Part shown: in pieces, positions 9,644 to 17,844 of the stretch
How the letters are laid out: each line of letters begins with the position of its first letter
Position numbering within the stretch: the stretch's first letter is position 1
DNA from: Alkalihalobacillus sp. YIM B00296
GTDB lineage: Bacteria; Bacillota; Bacilli; Bacillales; Fictibacillaceae
Assembly (NCBI RefSeq): GCF_020179385.1
Contig: NZ_JAIBLJ010000014.1
Span: 489-64,488 of the forward strand
Direction: 5' to 3'
DNA length: 64,000 bases
Translations under genes and position numbers: made by a program
The notes under the pieces: generated by a model
Told to the model about the DNA's origin: nothing
Database searches by the model: none
Seen by the model: the letters and a program-made list of their open reading frames with translations, nothing else

Positions 9644-10222
9644 TTATTTTATAACCTCGTAATTCAGCATCATTGCACCACTATTTCCATATTGTTGAGT
9701 ATTTAAGAGTTTCAAATTGGTCCTGGCTGTAATATTATCAAGGTATCGCTCGCCGCTGCCAAGGATAACAGGATGGATGACTATGCTTATCTTATCCGCC
9801 AACCCCGCATTGATCAGGCTTTGCACAAGGTGGGCACTCGACGTAACCAAGATGTCGCCTTGGATTTGATTTTTGAGCTTAGCAACATTCTGACTCAAGT
9901 CACCGGCAAGCAGGGAGATGGTACTGCTATAATCCCCCCAGTGCACTTCCTGCATATTCATATTGCGTGTAGCTACATATTTGGGAGTATTGTTCATGGC
10001 ATCAGCAAAATCTCCCTCCTGAAACGGCCAAACTTGTGATAAGCCTTCATAGGTGACCCGGCCTATCAAGATGGCTTCGGACTGCTGGACCATAGTCAGG
10101 ATGTCCTTCATTGAATCCGTAACACCAGGCATAGCCCAGCTCGTCATATTGGTCTCGTCTCCACGCGGTCCTGTGAAAACACCATCCAATGTACTGTGTA
10201 CCGATACAATAATTTTTCCCAT
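9644..10222 (-). CDS. Dihydrofolate reductase family protein (RibD C-terminal-like)
   Basis: A 192-residue protein of the RibD C-terminal / DHFR-like family (compare B. subtilis YwjB and YyaP). The opening MGKIIVSVHSTLDG, the AILIGRVTYEG motif of the dinucleotide fold and LVQSLINAGLADKISIVIHP are characteristic. Such proteins are predicted NAD(P)H-dependent reductases of unknown substrate; they are not the housekeeping DHFR. AGAGGAT precedes the start. It is monocistronic in an accessory region, reading toward glmS. Confidence 0.85.
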   Translation of the reverse strand: MGKIIVSVHSTLDGVFTGPRGDETNMTSWAMPGVTDSMKDILTMVQQSEAILIGRVTYEGLSQVWPFQEGDFADAMNNTPKYVATRNMNMQEVHWGDYSSTISLLAGDLSQNVAKLKNQIQGDILVTSSAHLVQSLINAGLADKISIVIHPVILGSGERYLDNITARTNLKLLNTQQYGNSGAMMLNYEVIK

Positions 10223-10285
10223 CTATCTATCCTCTTTTCATATTGAAATTTTAGATTTCATGTGATAAGGTTTCTTCAGGTAATA

Positions 10286-10362
10286 GAGCTCTTGGATTTT
10301 AAGTCGCGCTACATTCCCCAATGACGTTGCGACATGTCTTCCAAGAGTTCTTTTTGTTGATA
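10286..10362 (+). other. Long imperfect hairpin between convergent-facing genes
   Basis: AGCTCTTGGA pairs with TCCAAGAGTT, and inner GTCGC pairs with GCGAC. A TTCTTTTTGTT tract follows on the plus strand, although no plus-strand gene lies upstream. It may be a terminator relic or a folded repeat. Confidence 0.35.
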
Positions 10363-10377
10363 TTAAGACTCTTTGGA

Positions 10378-10881
10378 CTAATACATCGGCTTAATTGCTT
10401 TAGTAAGTTTGTCGAGCGATTGGTTCATTCCTATGATGGCATACTTCAGCATCTCACTATGCTGCATCCAGCCATACTCCGTGATTCTCAGCTCCGTTTG
10501 CGTGCCTCTTTCAAAAAATTCAATAACGAATTCGATATTTACCGGAAAATCCGAGGGTAAACCCGCTTGTTCCGGGTCGAGGTAGTTACCGTCTTGATCG
10601 GACATGTACTGGTTAAATTCAATTCTTTCCATCGGTTTAATCTTTTTATAAATACCAGCAGTATACGATTCTTGGCCGCCGTGACTGTCCGGTGCACGCA
10701 TGCAAAACAGGAACTTCCCGCCTTCGCGAAAATCGATTTCGCAGCGCGGTGAAGTGTAGTGAGTGGGTCCCCACCATTTCATTACAAGTGATGGATTCGT
10801 CCACGCCTTCCATACCAATTCAACAGGGAAATCGAAAATACGGGTAATAACAACTTCTTGCATGTTAGGATTAGGGACCAT
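10378..10881 (-). CDS. SRPBCC (AHSA1-type) domain protein
   Basis: A 167-residue single-domain protein of the AHSA1/START-like superfamily, recognised by EVVITRIFDFPVELVWKAWT, KWWGP and the C-terminal helix NQSLDKLTKAI. These proteins form a ligand-binding helix-grip cavity; the ligand is unknown. AGGAG lies 7 bases before the ATG at 10881; the ATG at 10884 is possible but closer than usual. It overlaps the 3' end of the ArsR gene by 11 bases, so the two are co-translated. The same pairing recurs at 31341-32082 in the opposite gene order. Confidence 0.85.
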   Translation of the reverse strand: MVPNPNMQEVVITRIFDFPVELVWKAWTNPSLVMKWWGPTHYTSPRCEIDFREGGKFLFCMRAPDSHGGQESYTAGIYKKIKPMERIEFNQYMSDQDGNYLDPEQAGLPSDFPVNIEFVIEFFERGTQTELRITEYGWMQHSEMLKYAIIGMNQSLDKLTKAIKPMY

Positions 10882-11272
10882 CATCAGTCTCCTTTCGCTC
10901 TTGTTTTTGATTTTTTTCCAAGTTTTCCATCTCAGTCCTCAAGACCGTATCCAAGGCATCTAGGCGTCTGCTCCACCTTCGCCTTACTTGTTTGGCCCAT
11001 TCCTCAAACTGTACCATTATATCGGTGTTCAGCCGATAGATTCGCTTCTGTCCTTGTTTCTCCACACTGATTAAATTGGCCTCTAGAAGTATTTTTAAAT
11101 GTTGAGAGATCGCTTGCGGACTAACGGAAAATTGCTTGTGAATCTCGGATGCGGTACATTTGTCATAATCGGCAAGTATTTCCAATATTTTGCGACGTGT
11201 AGGGTCAGCTAGCGCTGAAAATATATCAAATATGTTCTCCTCCCTTCTAATCCTTTTTGGTGATTGTCTCAT
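10871..11272 (-). CDS. ArsR-family transcriptional regulator (paired with SRPBCC)
   Basis: A 133-residue winged-helix repressor. Its core is FSALADPTRRKILEIL, then TASEIHKQFSVSPQAISQHLKILLEANLI, a wing at GQKRIYRL and an extended basic, Gln-rich tail. No metal-binding cysteine pair is visible, so it probably senses something other than metal. No ribosome site precedes the ATG at 11272, and the predicted transcript has only about 18 leader bases. GGGAGGAG lies inside the gene at 11235-11242 without a usual start codon after it. The true start is therefore less certain than the family. Confidence 0.85.
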   Translation of the reverse strand: MRQSPKRIRREENIFDIFSALADPTRRKILEILADYDKCTASEIHKQFSVSPQAISQHLKILLEANLISVEKQGQKRIYRLNTDIMVQFEEWAKQVRRRWSRRLDALDTVLRTEMENLEKNQKQERKETDDGP

Positions 11273-11296
11273 GTTGTTTGTATGAATCTATAGATG

Positions 11297-11325
11297 ATAT
11301 TAAAGTGTTACCTTTATAAAGTCAA
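11297..11325 (-). promoter_or_regulatory. SigA-type promoter of the ArsR-SRPBCC operon
   Basis: On the minus strand TTGACT (11325-11320), a 17-base spacer and TAATAT (11302-11297). The start would fall near 11290. Confidence 0.65.
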
Positions 11326-11636
11326 CCCTTTAATAAGTGTTTTTCAAAACATCGTTTGCACTGTAAGAAAACTTACCAAAAGGAAATAAAAGATCCTGAT
11401 TAGAAACTATAGAGCGAAACGGTGGTACTTGCTTAATAATAAACCGGATCCAAACAAATTCTAGAGTTGGACCAGAAGTATGTTGTTATATCAGATATTT
11501 AAAAATTTATAATCTGAATATTTAACCGACCAAAATATTAGATTATACATTTACTTAGAGGACATTAAATACCATGACAAAAGGTGGTTAATGTCCTTTG
11601 GTATATGTTATCGAAATTATAAATAAAAAGTTCTCT

Positions 11637-11674
11637 AATATTCCTTGACAAGAATATTCCTTATATAGTATATT
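11637..11674 (+). promoter_or_regulatory. Promoter and candidate operator of the second ArsR gene
   Basis: TTGACA (11645-11650), an 18-base spacer, TATATT (11669-11674). Direct repeats AATATTCCTT (11637-11646 and 11653-11662) straddle the -35; AGAATATTCCT is near-palindromic. This suggests autoregulation by the ArsR protein encoded downstream. Confidence 0.55.
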
Positions 11675-11722
11675 CTAAAAAAGGAATAATAAAAATATAA
11701 AGGATGGTGTTAAAATGAAAAA

Positions 11723-12022
11723 ATGAATATTAAAATTTTCAGCGCTCTTGCTGAACCTAGAAGATATCATATTGTTGAATTACTTCGAGAGGGTCCTCAA
11801 ACCGTAGGGGAAATTGCTGATCGGCTTCAAATACAACAGCCACTAGTCTCAAAACATCTACGCGTTCTATATGAAACTGGAATAGTAGAATATTATGCTA
11901 AAGCAAATCGACGAATTTATAGGCTGCGTGGTGAACCGTTTAGAGAGTTTTACACCTGGTTGAGTCAAGACAAAAAATTCGGTCGCTTGGGCGATTACCT
12001 TCAGGATCTACAAAGAAAGTAA
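11723..12022 (+). CDS. ArsR-family transcriptional regulator
   Basis: A 99-residue winged-helix regulator: FSALAEPRRYHIVELL, then TVGEIADRLQIQQPLVSKHLRVLYETGIV and the wing ANRRIYRL. No metal-site cysteines are seen. The ribosome site AAAGGATGG is best placed for the ATG at 11715, but that frame reads Met-Lys-Lys-stop. The ATG at 11723 overlaps that stop within a run of six A. Either translation restarts there or one A has been lost. A strong promoter with repeats lies upstream. It was probably the repressor of the truncated DoxX-like gene 28 bases downstream. Confidence 0.82.
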   Translation: MNIKIFSALAEPRRYHIVELLREGPQTVGEIADRLQIQQPLVSKHLRVLYETGIVEYYAKANRRIYRLRGEPFREFYTWLSQDKKFGRLGDYLQDLQRK

Positions 12023-12050
12023 TTAAAACGATATAAGGAGGAATTAAATC

Positions 12051-12338
12051 ATGTTAGAGGGTAACGAAACGAACAATTCTTTTTCGTATTTAGAACACAA
12101 GAAACTGAGTAAAAACGATCAAGCCAAGGGGGGAAGTATAATACCTACAAAGAAAGTTACCATAGGCTACTGGTTTTTTACGGGGCTTTTGATTGCATTA
12201 ATGCTTTTGGGTTCTATTCCTGATATCATGTCTTCCCCCAGTGCTGTTGCTTTATTCAAACACCTTGGATACCCAGCTTATCTTCTTCCCTTTATTGGCA
12301 TTGCCAAATTCTTAGGTGTTATTTCTGCGTTATCTGGA
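12051..12338 (+). pseudogene. DoxX-like membrane protein, 3' end lost
   Basis: The frame keeps the first part of a DoxX-like protein: an unusual hydrophilic N-terminus of about 40 residues, then KKVTIGYWFFTGLLIALMLLG and HLGYPAYLLPFIGIAKFLGV. The family homology stops after GVISAL. Beyond about 12335 the frame runs through the antisense strand of a TPR gene fragment, giving a non-homologous Arg/Ser-rich tail to 12581. AAGGAGG precedes the ATG. A complete DoxX_2 protein needs two further helices, so this is a truncated gene. Confidence 0.7.
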
Positions 12339-12469
12339 TCATCCTCAGACATATTTAGAAGAAGAGCACGTGCTTCTTTTAATATGGTCATATCTTGTTT
12401 TGCACGCCCGTCTTCACGTATTGCAATAGCTTTGTTTAGAAGTTCACGTGAACTTTTATTTGTATTCAT
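12327..12469 (-). pseudogene. TPR-type protein, 5' fragment only
   Basis: The minus strand encodes MNTNKSSRELLNKAIAIRED and continues through ALLLNMSEDDPDNAEI, typical of the start of small bacillar tetratricopeptide proteins. Homology ends at the same point where the opposing DoxX frame ends. The remaining residues to 12278 are antisense DoxX. GAGGG precedes the start by about 10 bases. Confidence 0.6.
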
Positions 12470-12864
12470 TTTTTCTTTTCCCTCACTCAACTTATTTTTT
12501 TGGAGAGTATTAATTATGAGAGAGAAGAAACACTATAAAAATAAAATCATAGATATATTCCTCCTTAGAAATAAGTGCTAACCAAGCTCTTTTGTATTCT
12601 AATTTATATATGGTAATTGGTCAATTAATATTAGAATTTTTAGATTAATTATGTGTACTCTATTTAATCTAATCTATATGAAGTAAACTGTTTATTCAAG
12701 GTAATACATATTTTGCCCTTCATCAGTTCTATTCTGCAGTATTGGATTGCGCTCATTTTGTTAAAGGGGGCGTTAATGGAAGTGGTTTCAATAATACATA
12801 TAACTTTTAAAATAAGTAAATAAAGCAAAAAGGTTCATTTTTGATTTACGGGGGTAGAGAGACA

Positions 12865-13017
12865 GTGGGATTTTTTAGTGTTCTATTTATTGTATTAATG
12901 ATTTTTACAATTAGATGGATTCGTCTAATAAAGATAAATTCTGATAAACAGATTTTACAAAACCAGGAGATTATTAATCTGTTAAAATCTCTTAATGGAG
13001 ATGAAAATCGAGAATAG
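12865..13017 (+). CDS. Small single-pass membrane protein (50 aa)
   Basis: A short frame starting with GTG after CGGGGGT. The product opens GFFSVLFIVLMIFTIRWIRL, a membrane helix ending in a basic patch, followed by a hydrophilic coiled-coil-like tail (DKQILQNQEIINLLKSLNGD). The design, one helix plus a short amphipathic tail, is common among bacillar small membrane proteins. Function is unknown. It stands alone in an AT-rich accessory stretch; 12590-12864 upstream holds nothing else I can support. Confidence 0.6.
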   Translation: MGFFSVLFIVLMIFTIRWIRLIKINSDKQILQNQEIINLLKSLNGDENRE

Positions 13018-13370
13018 AACATGAATAGGGCTTTTCTAAAATAAAGCGAATAGTCTAAAAACTTTCAACAAATGGGATCAATGTCCCAACCAGCCAGAAA
13101 CATGTTTATACAAGTAGGCGAACAGTTTTGCTGACGGGATCAAGTCCCACGGGCGCTACGTTCTACCCCGACTACCGCTATAATAAGACCTCATGAAAAA
13201 AGGTTAACCAGTAAAAACTGGCTAAGCTTATATTACGATCGGGCGCAATTGTTGAGTAAATAAACCCAATTTCTCATGTAAACACTAATAGATTGGGTTT
13301 TAAATACTTTAATATCCATATCGTTATATAAAGAATCTTCAATATAAAAACCATTATCAAATCAGGTTTT

Positions 13371-13460
13371 TTAATCCTGAGTATAGATAATGGCTTCAAA
13401 ATCCAGCCTTCCATCAGGGTCTGAAACACTAATTTTGCCATCGTGGATCTGTGTCGAGTA
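13371..13460 (-). pseudogene. C-terminal relic of an unidentified protein
   Basis: The minus strand reads IYSTQIHDGKISVSDPDGRL, then DFEAIIYTQD and a stop. This is protein-like composition with no start; an in-frame stop lies just upstream. I do not recognise the family. Confidence 0.3.
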
Positions 13461-13494
13461 TATATTTTTACCTTTCCATTAAACTTGGAAAGAA

Positions 13495-13614
13495 CTATTC
13501 TACGAATAAATCCTCATAAAATATGTGAATAATACTATCTAAATTTTCTAATGAGGTACCACCAACATTTAGATTTGCTGCTTTTTGTACCAAGATATCA
13601 TTGGGAAACTCATC
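13495..13614 (-). pseudogene. C-terminal relic abutting the DJ-1 gene
   Basis: The minus strand reads DEFPNDILVQKAANLNVGGT, then SLENLDSIIHIFYEDLFVE and a stop. It begins directly after the stop of the DJ-1/PfpI gene, with no start codon of its own. It is probably the tail of a gene whose front was lost. Confidence 0.35.
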
Positions 13615-14166
13615 TTATTTTAGTAAATTAATAAATTCACGCATGAACCCAGGTAGATCTGGCCACGCATGACCAGAAACAAGGTTTTGATGTGTGTGTA
13701 ATGTTTCATCAATATATGTAGCGCCACATGCAGTCACATCAGGCTTACAAGCAATATATGCTGTATACTCCCGGCCTTTCATCAAATCCGGTACAATAGT
13801 AAGTACTTGTGCCGCATGACAGATAGCACCTACTGGCTTATTTTCCTCAAAGAAGTGACGGACAATTTTCGGTAACGATTCCTCCAAGCGAATATATTCA
13901 GGTGCTCTTCCTCCAGGAATAATCAACCCGTCATATTGTGAGGGATTAACATTATCAAAAGCTACTTGAGAATCAATGCCATAAGCAGGTTTTTCTACAT
14001 ATGTTTCCATTCCTTCTTTAAAGTCGTGACTTACTGTTTGTAGTTTTTTTACAGAAGGTGAAGTAATCGTTACATCAAACCCTTCTTCAAGACACCGATA
14101 ATATGGATAAAAAATTTCAAGCGCCTCTACAGCATCTCCAGTAACAATCAGTACTTTTTTACTCAT
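13615..14166 (-). CDS. DJ-1/PfpI family protein
   Basis: A 183-residue class I glutamine amidotransferase-like protein. The nucleophile elbow GAICHAAQ (Cys116) and IIPGGRAPEYIR are clear, with the conserved acidic residue near Glu15-Glu17. Relatives include deglycase or protease-like PfpI and plant/bacterial YraA-type proteins linked to electrophile stress; the exact reaction cannot be told. The start at 14166 (MSKKVL) has GGAGG 8 bases upstream; the frame extends to 14346 but without a ribosome site. Confidence 0.88.
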   Translation of the reverse strand: MSKKVLIVTGDAVEALEIFYPYYRCLEEGFDVTITSPSVKKLQTVSHDFKEGMETYVEKPAYGIDSQVAFDNVNPSQYDGLIIPGGRAPEYIRLEESLPKIVRHFFEENKPVGAICHAAQVLTIVPDLMKGREYTAYIACKPDVTACGATYIDETLHTHQNLVSGHAWPDLPGFMREFINLLK

Positions 14167-14626
14167 GAACATAACCTCCACATAAAATAATTTTAGTAGA
14201 TAAAAAAGTGTTTTTTCCTTCCATATTGTTTTTTCATCTACTCCTTTCAACATTTCTATACGATTTCCTTTAAAGAAACGTGCCCATATGTCAATTACTA
14301 AATTAAAAACATTTGTTAAGTTAAAAAACAAAGCCCAATCTAACACGAGAATATTTTCGAATAAATATAGTTGGTGAAGAAATATACTTAAACTATTGGG
14401 TACGTTTGATGATGAGCATTAGCATAAAATGATCGAACTTTTTTATAAAAACTTGATCGTTAACCATGATGAAAAACGCCATTTTGATCAATCTTTTTTC
14501 AAATTGACGTTTTTTATTTACCTACATTTCTTTCATCAAACTTTTTTCAAAAGCTACAGAATTGTTCACTTGCAAAAAAGGTAAACAAATCAAAAAAAGA
14601 TGTGGACTGACAAAAAATAGTGTACC

Positions 14627-14660
14627 AAAAGAGATCATTAACTTATTAATGGTCTCTTTT
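14627..14660 (+). terminator. Terminator-like hairpin
   Basis: AAAAGAGATCATTAA pairs with TTAATGGTCTCTTTT around a CTTA loop (one G-T pair), followed by CAATTTT. It could act on either strand. Confidence 0.6.
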
Positions 14661-14886
14661 CAATTTTAATCCTTAATTATGTTTAGGTTTCATGGGATGG
14701 GTTACTGACGTAGGAGTATAAAGACTGAAATTTGATGGGAAATCATGTCCAAGTATTGCTTAGTCTCGGAGAATTATTTCCATTGGGCATGAAATAAAAA
14801 AATCAGGTGTGAACTGGATACATCTGCAACTGAATTAAACTTAAACTGGGCTGATCATAACGAATTGTAGACGCACTACATTATTT

Positions 14887-14900
14887 AGGACATATGTCCT
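14887..14900. promoter_or_regulatory. Perfect 14-bp palindrome, possible operator
   Basis: AGGACATATGTCCT lies 64 bases upstream of the first DUF606 gene. That operon encodes a Crp/Fnr-type regulator, so this could be its target, although it does not match the classic TGTGA-N6-TCACA site. Confidence 0.3.
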
Positions 14901-14963
14901 TCCCAGGTGAATTGGTTATGTCTTTTAATAAGAGAGAAGTCTAAATCATTGGGGATAGTAGGC

Positions 14964-15389
14964 ATGAAAGGAAGTTTATTTGCATTTTTAGGTGGAGCTT
15001 TTATTACATTTCAGGGTGTGGCAAATTCTCGGATTAGTCAAGATATAGGGACTTGGAAGACTGCAACGATTACCCAGTCGATCGGATTTTTGATGGCTTT
15101 TCTCATCCTCTTGTTGATCAGGAACCGAAATTGGCGACAATTTAAGCAAGTAAAACCTTTATATTTAACGGGAGGGACCTTTGGGGCTATTGTTGTTTTC
15201 AGTAATATTGTGGCCATACATCATATCGGAGTCACCCTAACCATTGCAGCGTTATTGATTGCCCAACTTAGTCTGACTTTTATAATTGATAGTAAGGGCT
15301 GGTTTGGAGGAGTGGAACAGAAGATGGAGCTGCCCCAGTTCATCGGTATAGGTATGATGGTAATAGGTGTTTTAATAATGAAATTCTAA
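14964..15389 (+). CDS. DUF606 (YdcZ-type) membrane protein 1
   Basis: A 141-residue protein with four to five predicted helices, belonging to the YdcZ/DUF606 group of the drug/metabolite transporter superfamily: MKGSLFAFLGGAFITFQGVA at the N-terminus and GIGMMVIGVLIMKF at the C-terminus. Such half-size proteins are thought to work as pairs. The start at 14964 has GGGGA upstream; the frame opens at 14907. It is the first gene of a three-gene unit with a Crp/Fnr regulator and a second DUF606 gene. The substrate is unknown. Confidence 0.8.
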   Translation: MKGSLFAFLGGAFITFQGVANSRISQDIGTWKTATITQSIGFLMAFLILLLIRNRNWRQFKQVKPLYLTGGTFGAIVVFSNIVAIHHIGVTLTIAALLIAQLSLTFIIDSKGWFGGVEQKMELPQFIGIGMMVIGVLIMKF

Positions 15390-15418
15390 TTTGCGAAAGC
15401 ACGGAAGGGGGTTAGAAA

Positions 15419-16117
15419 ATGAAAGAGATCCAGGATCCAGGGCAGTTCGTCAATTATATTCAGAAGCTTCAATTAGAATCGATCTTTAATGACAACTTGA
15501 TATCGTATATGACATTATATCGTTTTGATCAGGGAGAACTAATTTGTTCTCAAGGCGATTCATCAGAGTATTTGTATGTTCTCGTAAAAGGAAAAGTGAA
15601 AATATATACAACAACGGCAGAAGGTAGAGCGCTTATTCTTTCATTTAAAACACCATTAGAATTGATCGGTGATGTTGAATATGTTCAGGGAATTGACATT
15701 ATTAATACAGTTGAAGCCGTATCGTCTGTCCATATGATTCTCATTCATTATCAATGGATAAAAAAGTTCGGGCAAAATGACCCTGCATTTCTAAATTTTA
15801 TACTGGAAATCATCACACGAAAGTTTTGTGTGAAATCCAATTCCCTAAGCTTTAATCTTCTATATCCGGTAGAGGTACGATTGGCAAGTTACTTATTATC
15901 TGTCTCTTTTGATGAATCAGACAATCAGTTCAAAGGTCAATTAAGTACCCTCAGTCTGAAAGATACAGCAAATTTAATCGGTACTAGCTATAGACACTTG
16001 AATCGAGTCATTCAAAAGTTCAGTAAAGAAGGACTGGTTGAAAGGAAAAAAGGATTCCTGCTTGTGAAGGACAGGGAAGGGCTGAAGGAGATGGCTGATC
16101 ATAATATTTATGAATAA
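15419..16117 (+). CDS. Crp/Fnr-family transcriptional regulator (YeiL-like)
   Basis: A 232-residue protein with an N-terminal cyclic-nucleotide-binding-like barrel (GELICSQGDSSEYLYVLVKG, about residues 35-60), a dimerisation helix and a C-terminal HTH (LSLKDTANLIGTSYRHLNRVIQKF). No Cys cluster for an Fnr-type iron-sulfur centre is evident and the phosphate-binding Arg of CRP is not obvious, so the signal is unknown. It lies between two DUF606 genes (gaps of about 30 bases) and probably controls them. Confidence 0.87.
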   Translation: MKEIQDPGQFVNYIQKLQLESIFNDNLISYMTLYRFDQGELICSQGDSSEYLYVLVKGKVKIYTTTAEGRALILSFKTPLELIGDVEYVQGIDIINTVEAVSSVHMILIHYQWIKKFGQNDPAFLNFILEIITRKFCVKSNSLSFNLLYPVEVRLASYLLSVSFDESDNQFKGQLSTLSLKDTANLIGTSYRHLNRVIQKFSKEGLVERKKGFLLVKDREGLKEMADHNIYE

Positions 16118-16148
16118 ACGGAAATAAACTAGGAAAGGGAAGTCTGAT

Positions 16149-16613
16149 ATGGTTTTAGGACTATTAATGGCGATTACAGCGGGGTCGTTAGTCAGTTTGC
16201 AAAATATTTTCAATAGTAAAGTTAATGTTTACGTTGGTTCATGGACTACGACAACTCTTGTTCTAGGTTTAGGGGCCTTAGCATCATTTATGATCGGTTT
16301 TATTTTTGAAGGAAAAAGTATGTTCAATTTGAGTAACATGGAGATATGGTACTGGTTCAGTGGGTTGATTGGTATCGGCGTGGTCACTTGTCTGGTACAG
16401 GCTATCAAACGACTTGGATCGACTTATGCGATTTCGATTGCAATGACCTCACAGCTTGGGTTTGCTTTATTATTGGATTCGTTCGGTTGGTTAGGCTTGG
16501 AAAAGGTACCTTTCACTCCAAAACAATTGATCGGTGTGCTTGTTATTGTTGGCGGTATTATCGTCTTTAAATTGGGTAAACGTAAAGAACATCATTCGTC
16601 TAAGGCGAGTTAA
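16149..16613 (+). CDS. DUF606 (YdcZ-type) membrane protein 2
   Basis: A 154-residue paralogue of the protein at 14964, with the same opening (LGLLMAITAGSLVSLQNIFN), YAISIAMTSQLGFALLLDSFGW and PKQLIGVLVIVGGIIVFKLG. GGGAAGT precedes the ATG. The two proteins probably form a heterodimeric small-molecule transporter, by analogy with paired small DMT proteins; this is inference from the gene arrangement. Confidence 0.8.
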   Translation: MVLGLLMAITAGSLVSLQNIFNSKVNVYVGSWTTTTLVLGLGALASFMIGFIFEGKSMFNLSNMEIWYWFSGLIGIGVVTCLVQAIKRLGSTYAISIAMTSQLGFALLLDSFGWLGLEKVPFTPKQLIGVLVIVGGIIVFKLGKRKEHHSSKAS

Positions 16614-16860
16614 TTGAAATAGAAGAGAGCCCCGCCAATCGAATAGTAACTGAAAACGAACCTTTATTCATCCCCTAAAAGCTGTATTTCTTTTCCTTCT
16701 TCACATGTCCCTCGTTTTTATATTTTCATCATTCAATGTCATTGTCGTATATGGTATCATAAAAATTATTTTCGATTCTAGCATCATTTTCTTGAGTAAT
16801 GATCAAGTTTAAACTATAAATAGGATGTATTTCGAAGGCAGTCATGTTGGGGGAGTGGAA

Positions 16861-17484
16861 ATGGATTTGACGTTAGTTTTGTCATTCTTAGGAGTAGCAA
16901 TATTGCTTACTTTGATGCCTGGTCCAGACATTTTGTTTGTCGTTGCCCAAAGCATCACACAAAATAAAAAAGCGGGCATAGTGACTGCACTGGGCCTTTG
17001 TTCAGGACTTACTATACATGTTGCAGCTGCGACACTTGGAATTTCAGCCCTGGTTTATCAATCAGCGATAGCCTTTGCAGTGGTAAAATACGCTGGAGTA
17101 GCATATCTCTTATTTTTAGCTTGGCAGTCATTTAGAGAAAGAGAAACTGACTTAGCCATCGGTAGCCAGAATTCCTTAAAGTATAAATCACTATATAAAA
17201 AGGGAATATTGATGAACATTCTAAACCCTAAAGTATCCTTGTTCTTTTTAGCATTATTGCCCCAATTTGTTGATGGTTCATTGGGGCATGCATCAGCACA
17301 AATGCTGATTTTGGGGATTATTGCTATAATTCAGGCTTTACTTGTCTTTGTTACGGTGAGTGTTTTTTCAGAACAAATACGTCATTTATTGTTAAAGAAT
17401 TCATTTATTGCGGGTAAAATTAATATCATAAAAGGCTCCCTTCTAGGTATTATTGGTTTGCAGATTGCGTTTAGCGAAAAATAA
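16861..17484 (+). CDS. LysE/RhtB-family amino acid exporter
   Basis: A 207-residue membrane protein with six predicted helices and the family hallmark LTLMPGPDILFVVAQSI near the N-terminus, plus GILMNILNPKVSLFFLALLPQF. LysE/RhtB proteins export amino acids such as lysine, threonine or homoserine; the substrate cannot be assigned. GGGGGAG precedes the ATG at 16861, so this start is preferred to 16825. It is monocistronic with a terminator. Confidence 0.9.
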   Translation: MDLTLVLSFLGVAILLTLMPGPDILFVVAQSITQNKKAGIVTALGLCSGLTIHVAAATLGISALVYQSAIAFAVVKYAGVAYLLFLAWQSFRERETDLAIGSQNSLKYKSLYKKGILMNILNPKVSLFFLALLPQFVDGSLGHASAQMLILGIIAIIQALLVFVTVSVFSEQIRHLLLKNSFIAGKINIIKGSLLGIIGLQIAFSEK

Positions 17485-17530
17485 GACAACCATTTGGTAT
17501 AAAATGATTGAAAAGACTTTCTATGTACTA

Positions 17531-17578
17531 ATAAAAATTGGTGTACTCCTATGACATCGGGTACGCCATTTATTTTTA
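17531..17578 (+). terminator. Terminator after the LysE gene
   Basis: AAATTGGTGTAC pairs with GTACGCCATTT around a 13-base loop, followed by ATTTTTA. The rest of 17580-17844 shows no other feature. Confidence 0.65.
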
Positions 17579-17844
17579 TATTTCAATACCATCAATCTAT
17601 CTTTCAGAAAATGCTTTTCGATATTTGTGGAGAAATCCCTTTTATGTAAATTTCTATCCTGATTTTCCTTTATTATCTTAAGATTTATTACCTATTTCCC
17701 ATAGATAAAAACTTGCAAGAAAAAAGTTCACATACTTTCGTAGGTTTTTCGACAATTACCCACCAAAACTGACATCCTTAATGGAATAATTATTTGAATA
17801 GAATACTTTTGAGTTGTGTTTTGTTCCTTAAGGAGTGTCTATCT

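Larger units (their letters stand above)
13018..13614. other. Gene-poor stretch with coding relics
   Basis: No intact gene. Minus-strand relics lie at 13371-13460 and 13495-13614. The part at 13040-13260 contains GATCAATGTCCC / GATCAAGTCCC partial repeats that I do not recognise. Confidence 0.5.
14167..14963. other. Intergenic stretch with hairpins and a palindrome
   Basis: Contains an imperfect hairpin with a T tail (14472-14517), a terminator-like hairpin (14627-14660) and the palindrome at 14887-14900. I see no gene. Confidence 0.5.

Noticed and set aside
10286-10362. Attachment site or integron-like hairpin
   Set aside because: A long hairpin exists but there is no integrase, no tRNA and no duplicated core elsewhere in the window.
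11415-11430. GCGAAACGGTGGTACTTG as a T-box core
   Set aside because: No CCGCG, no terminator/antiterminator pair downstream and the next gene is an ArsR regulator.
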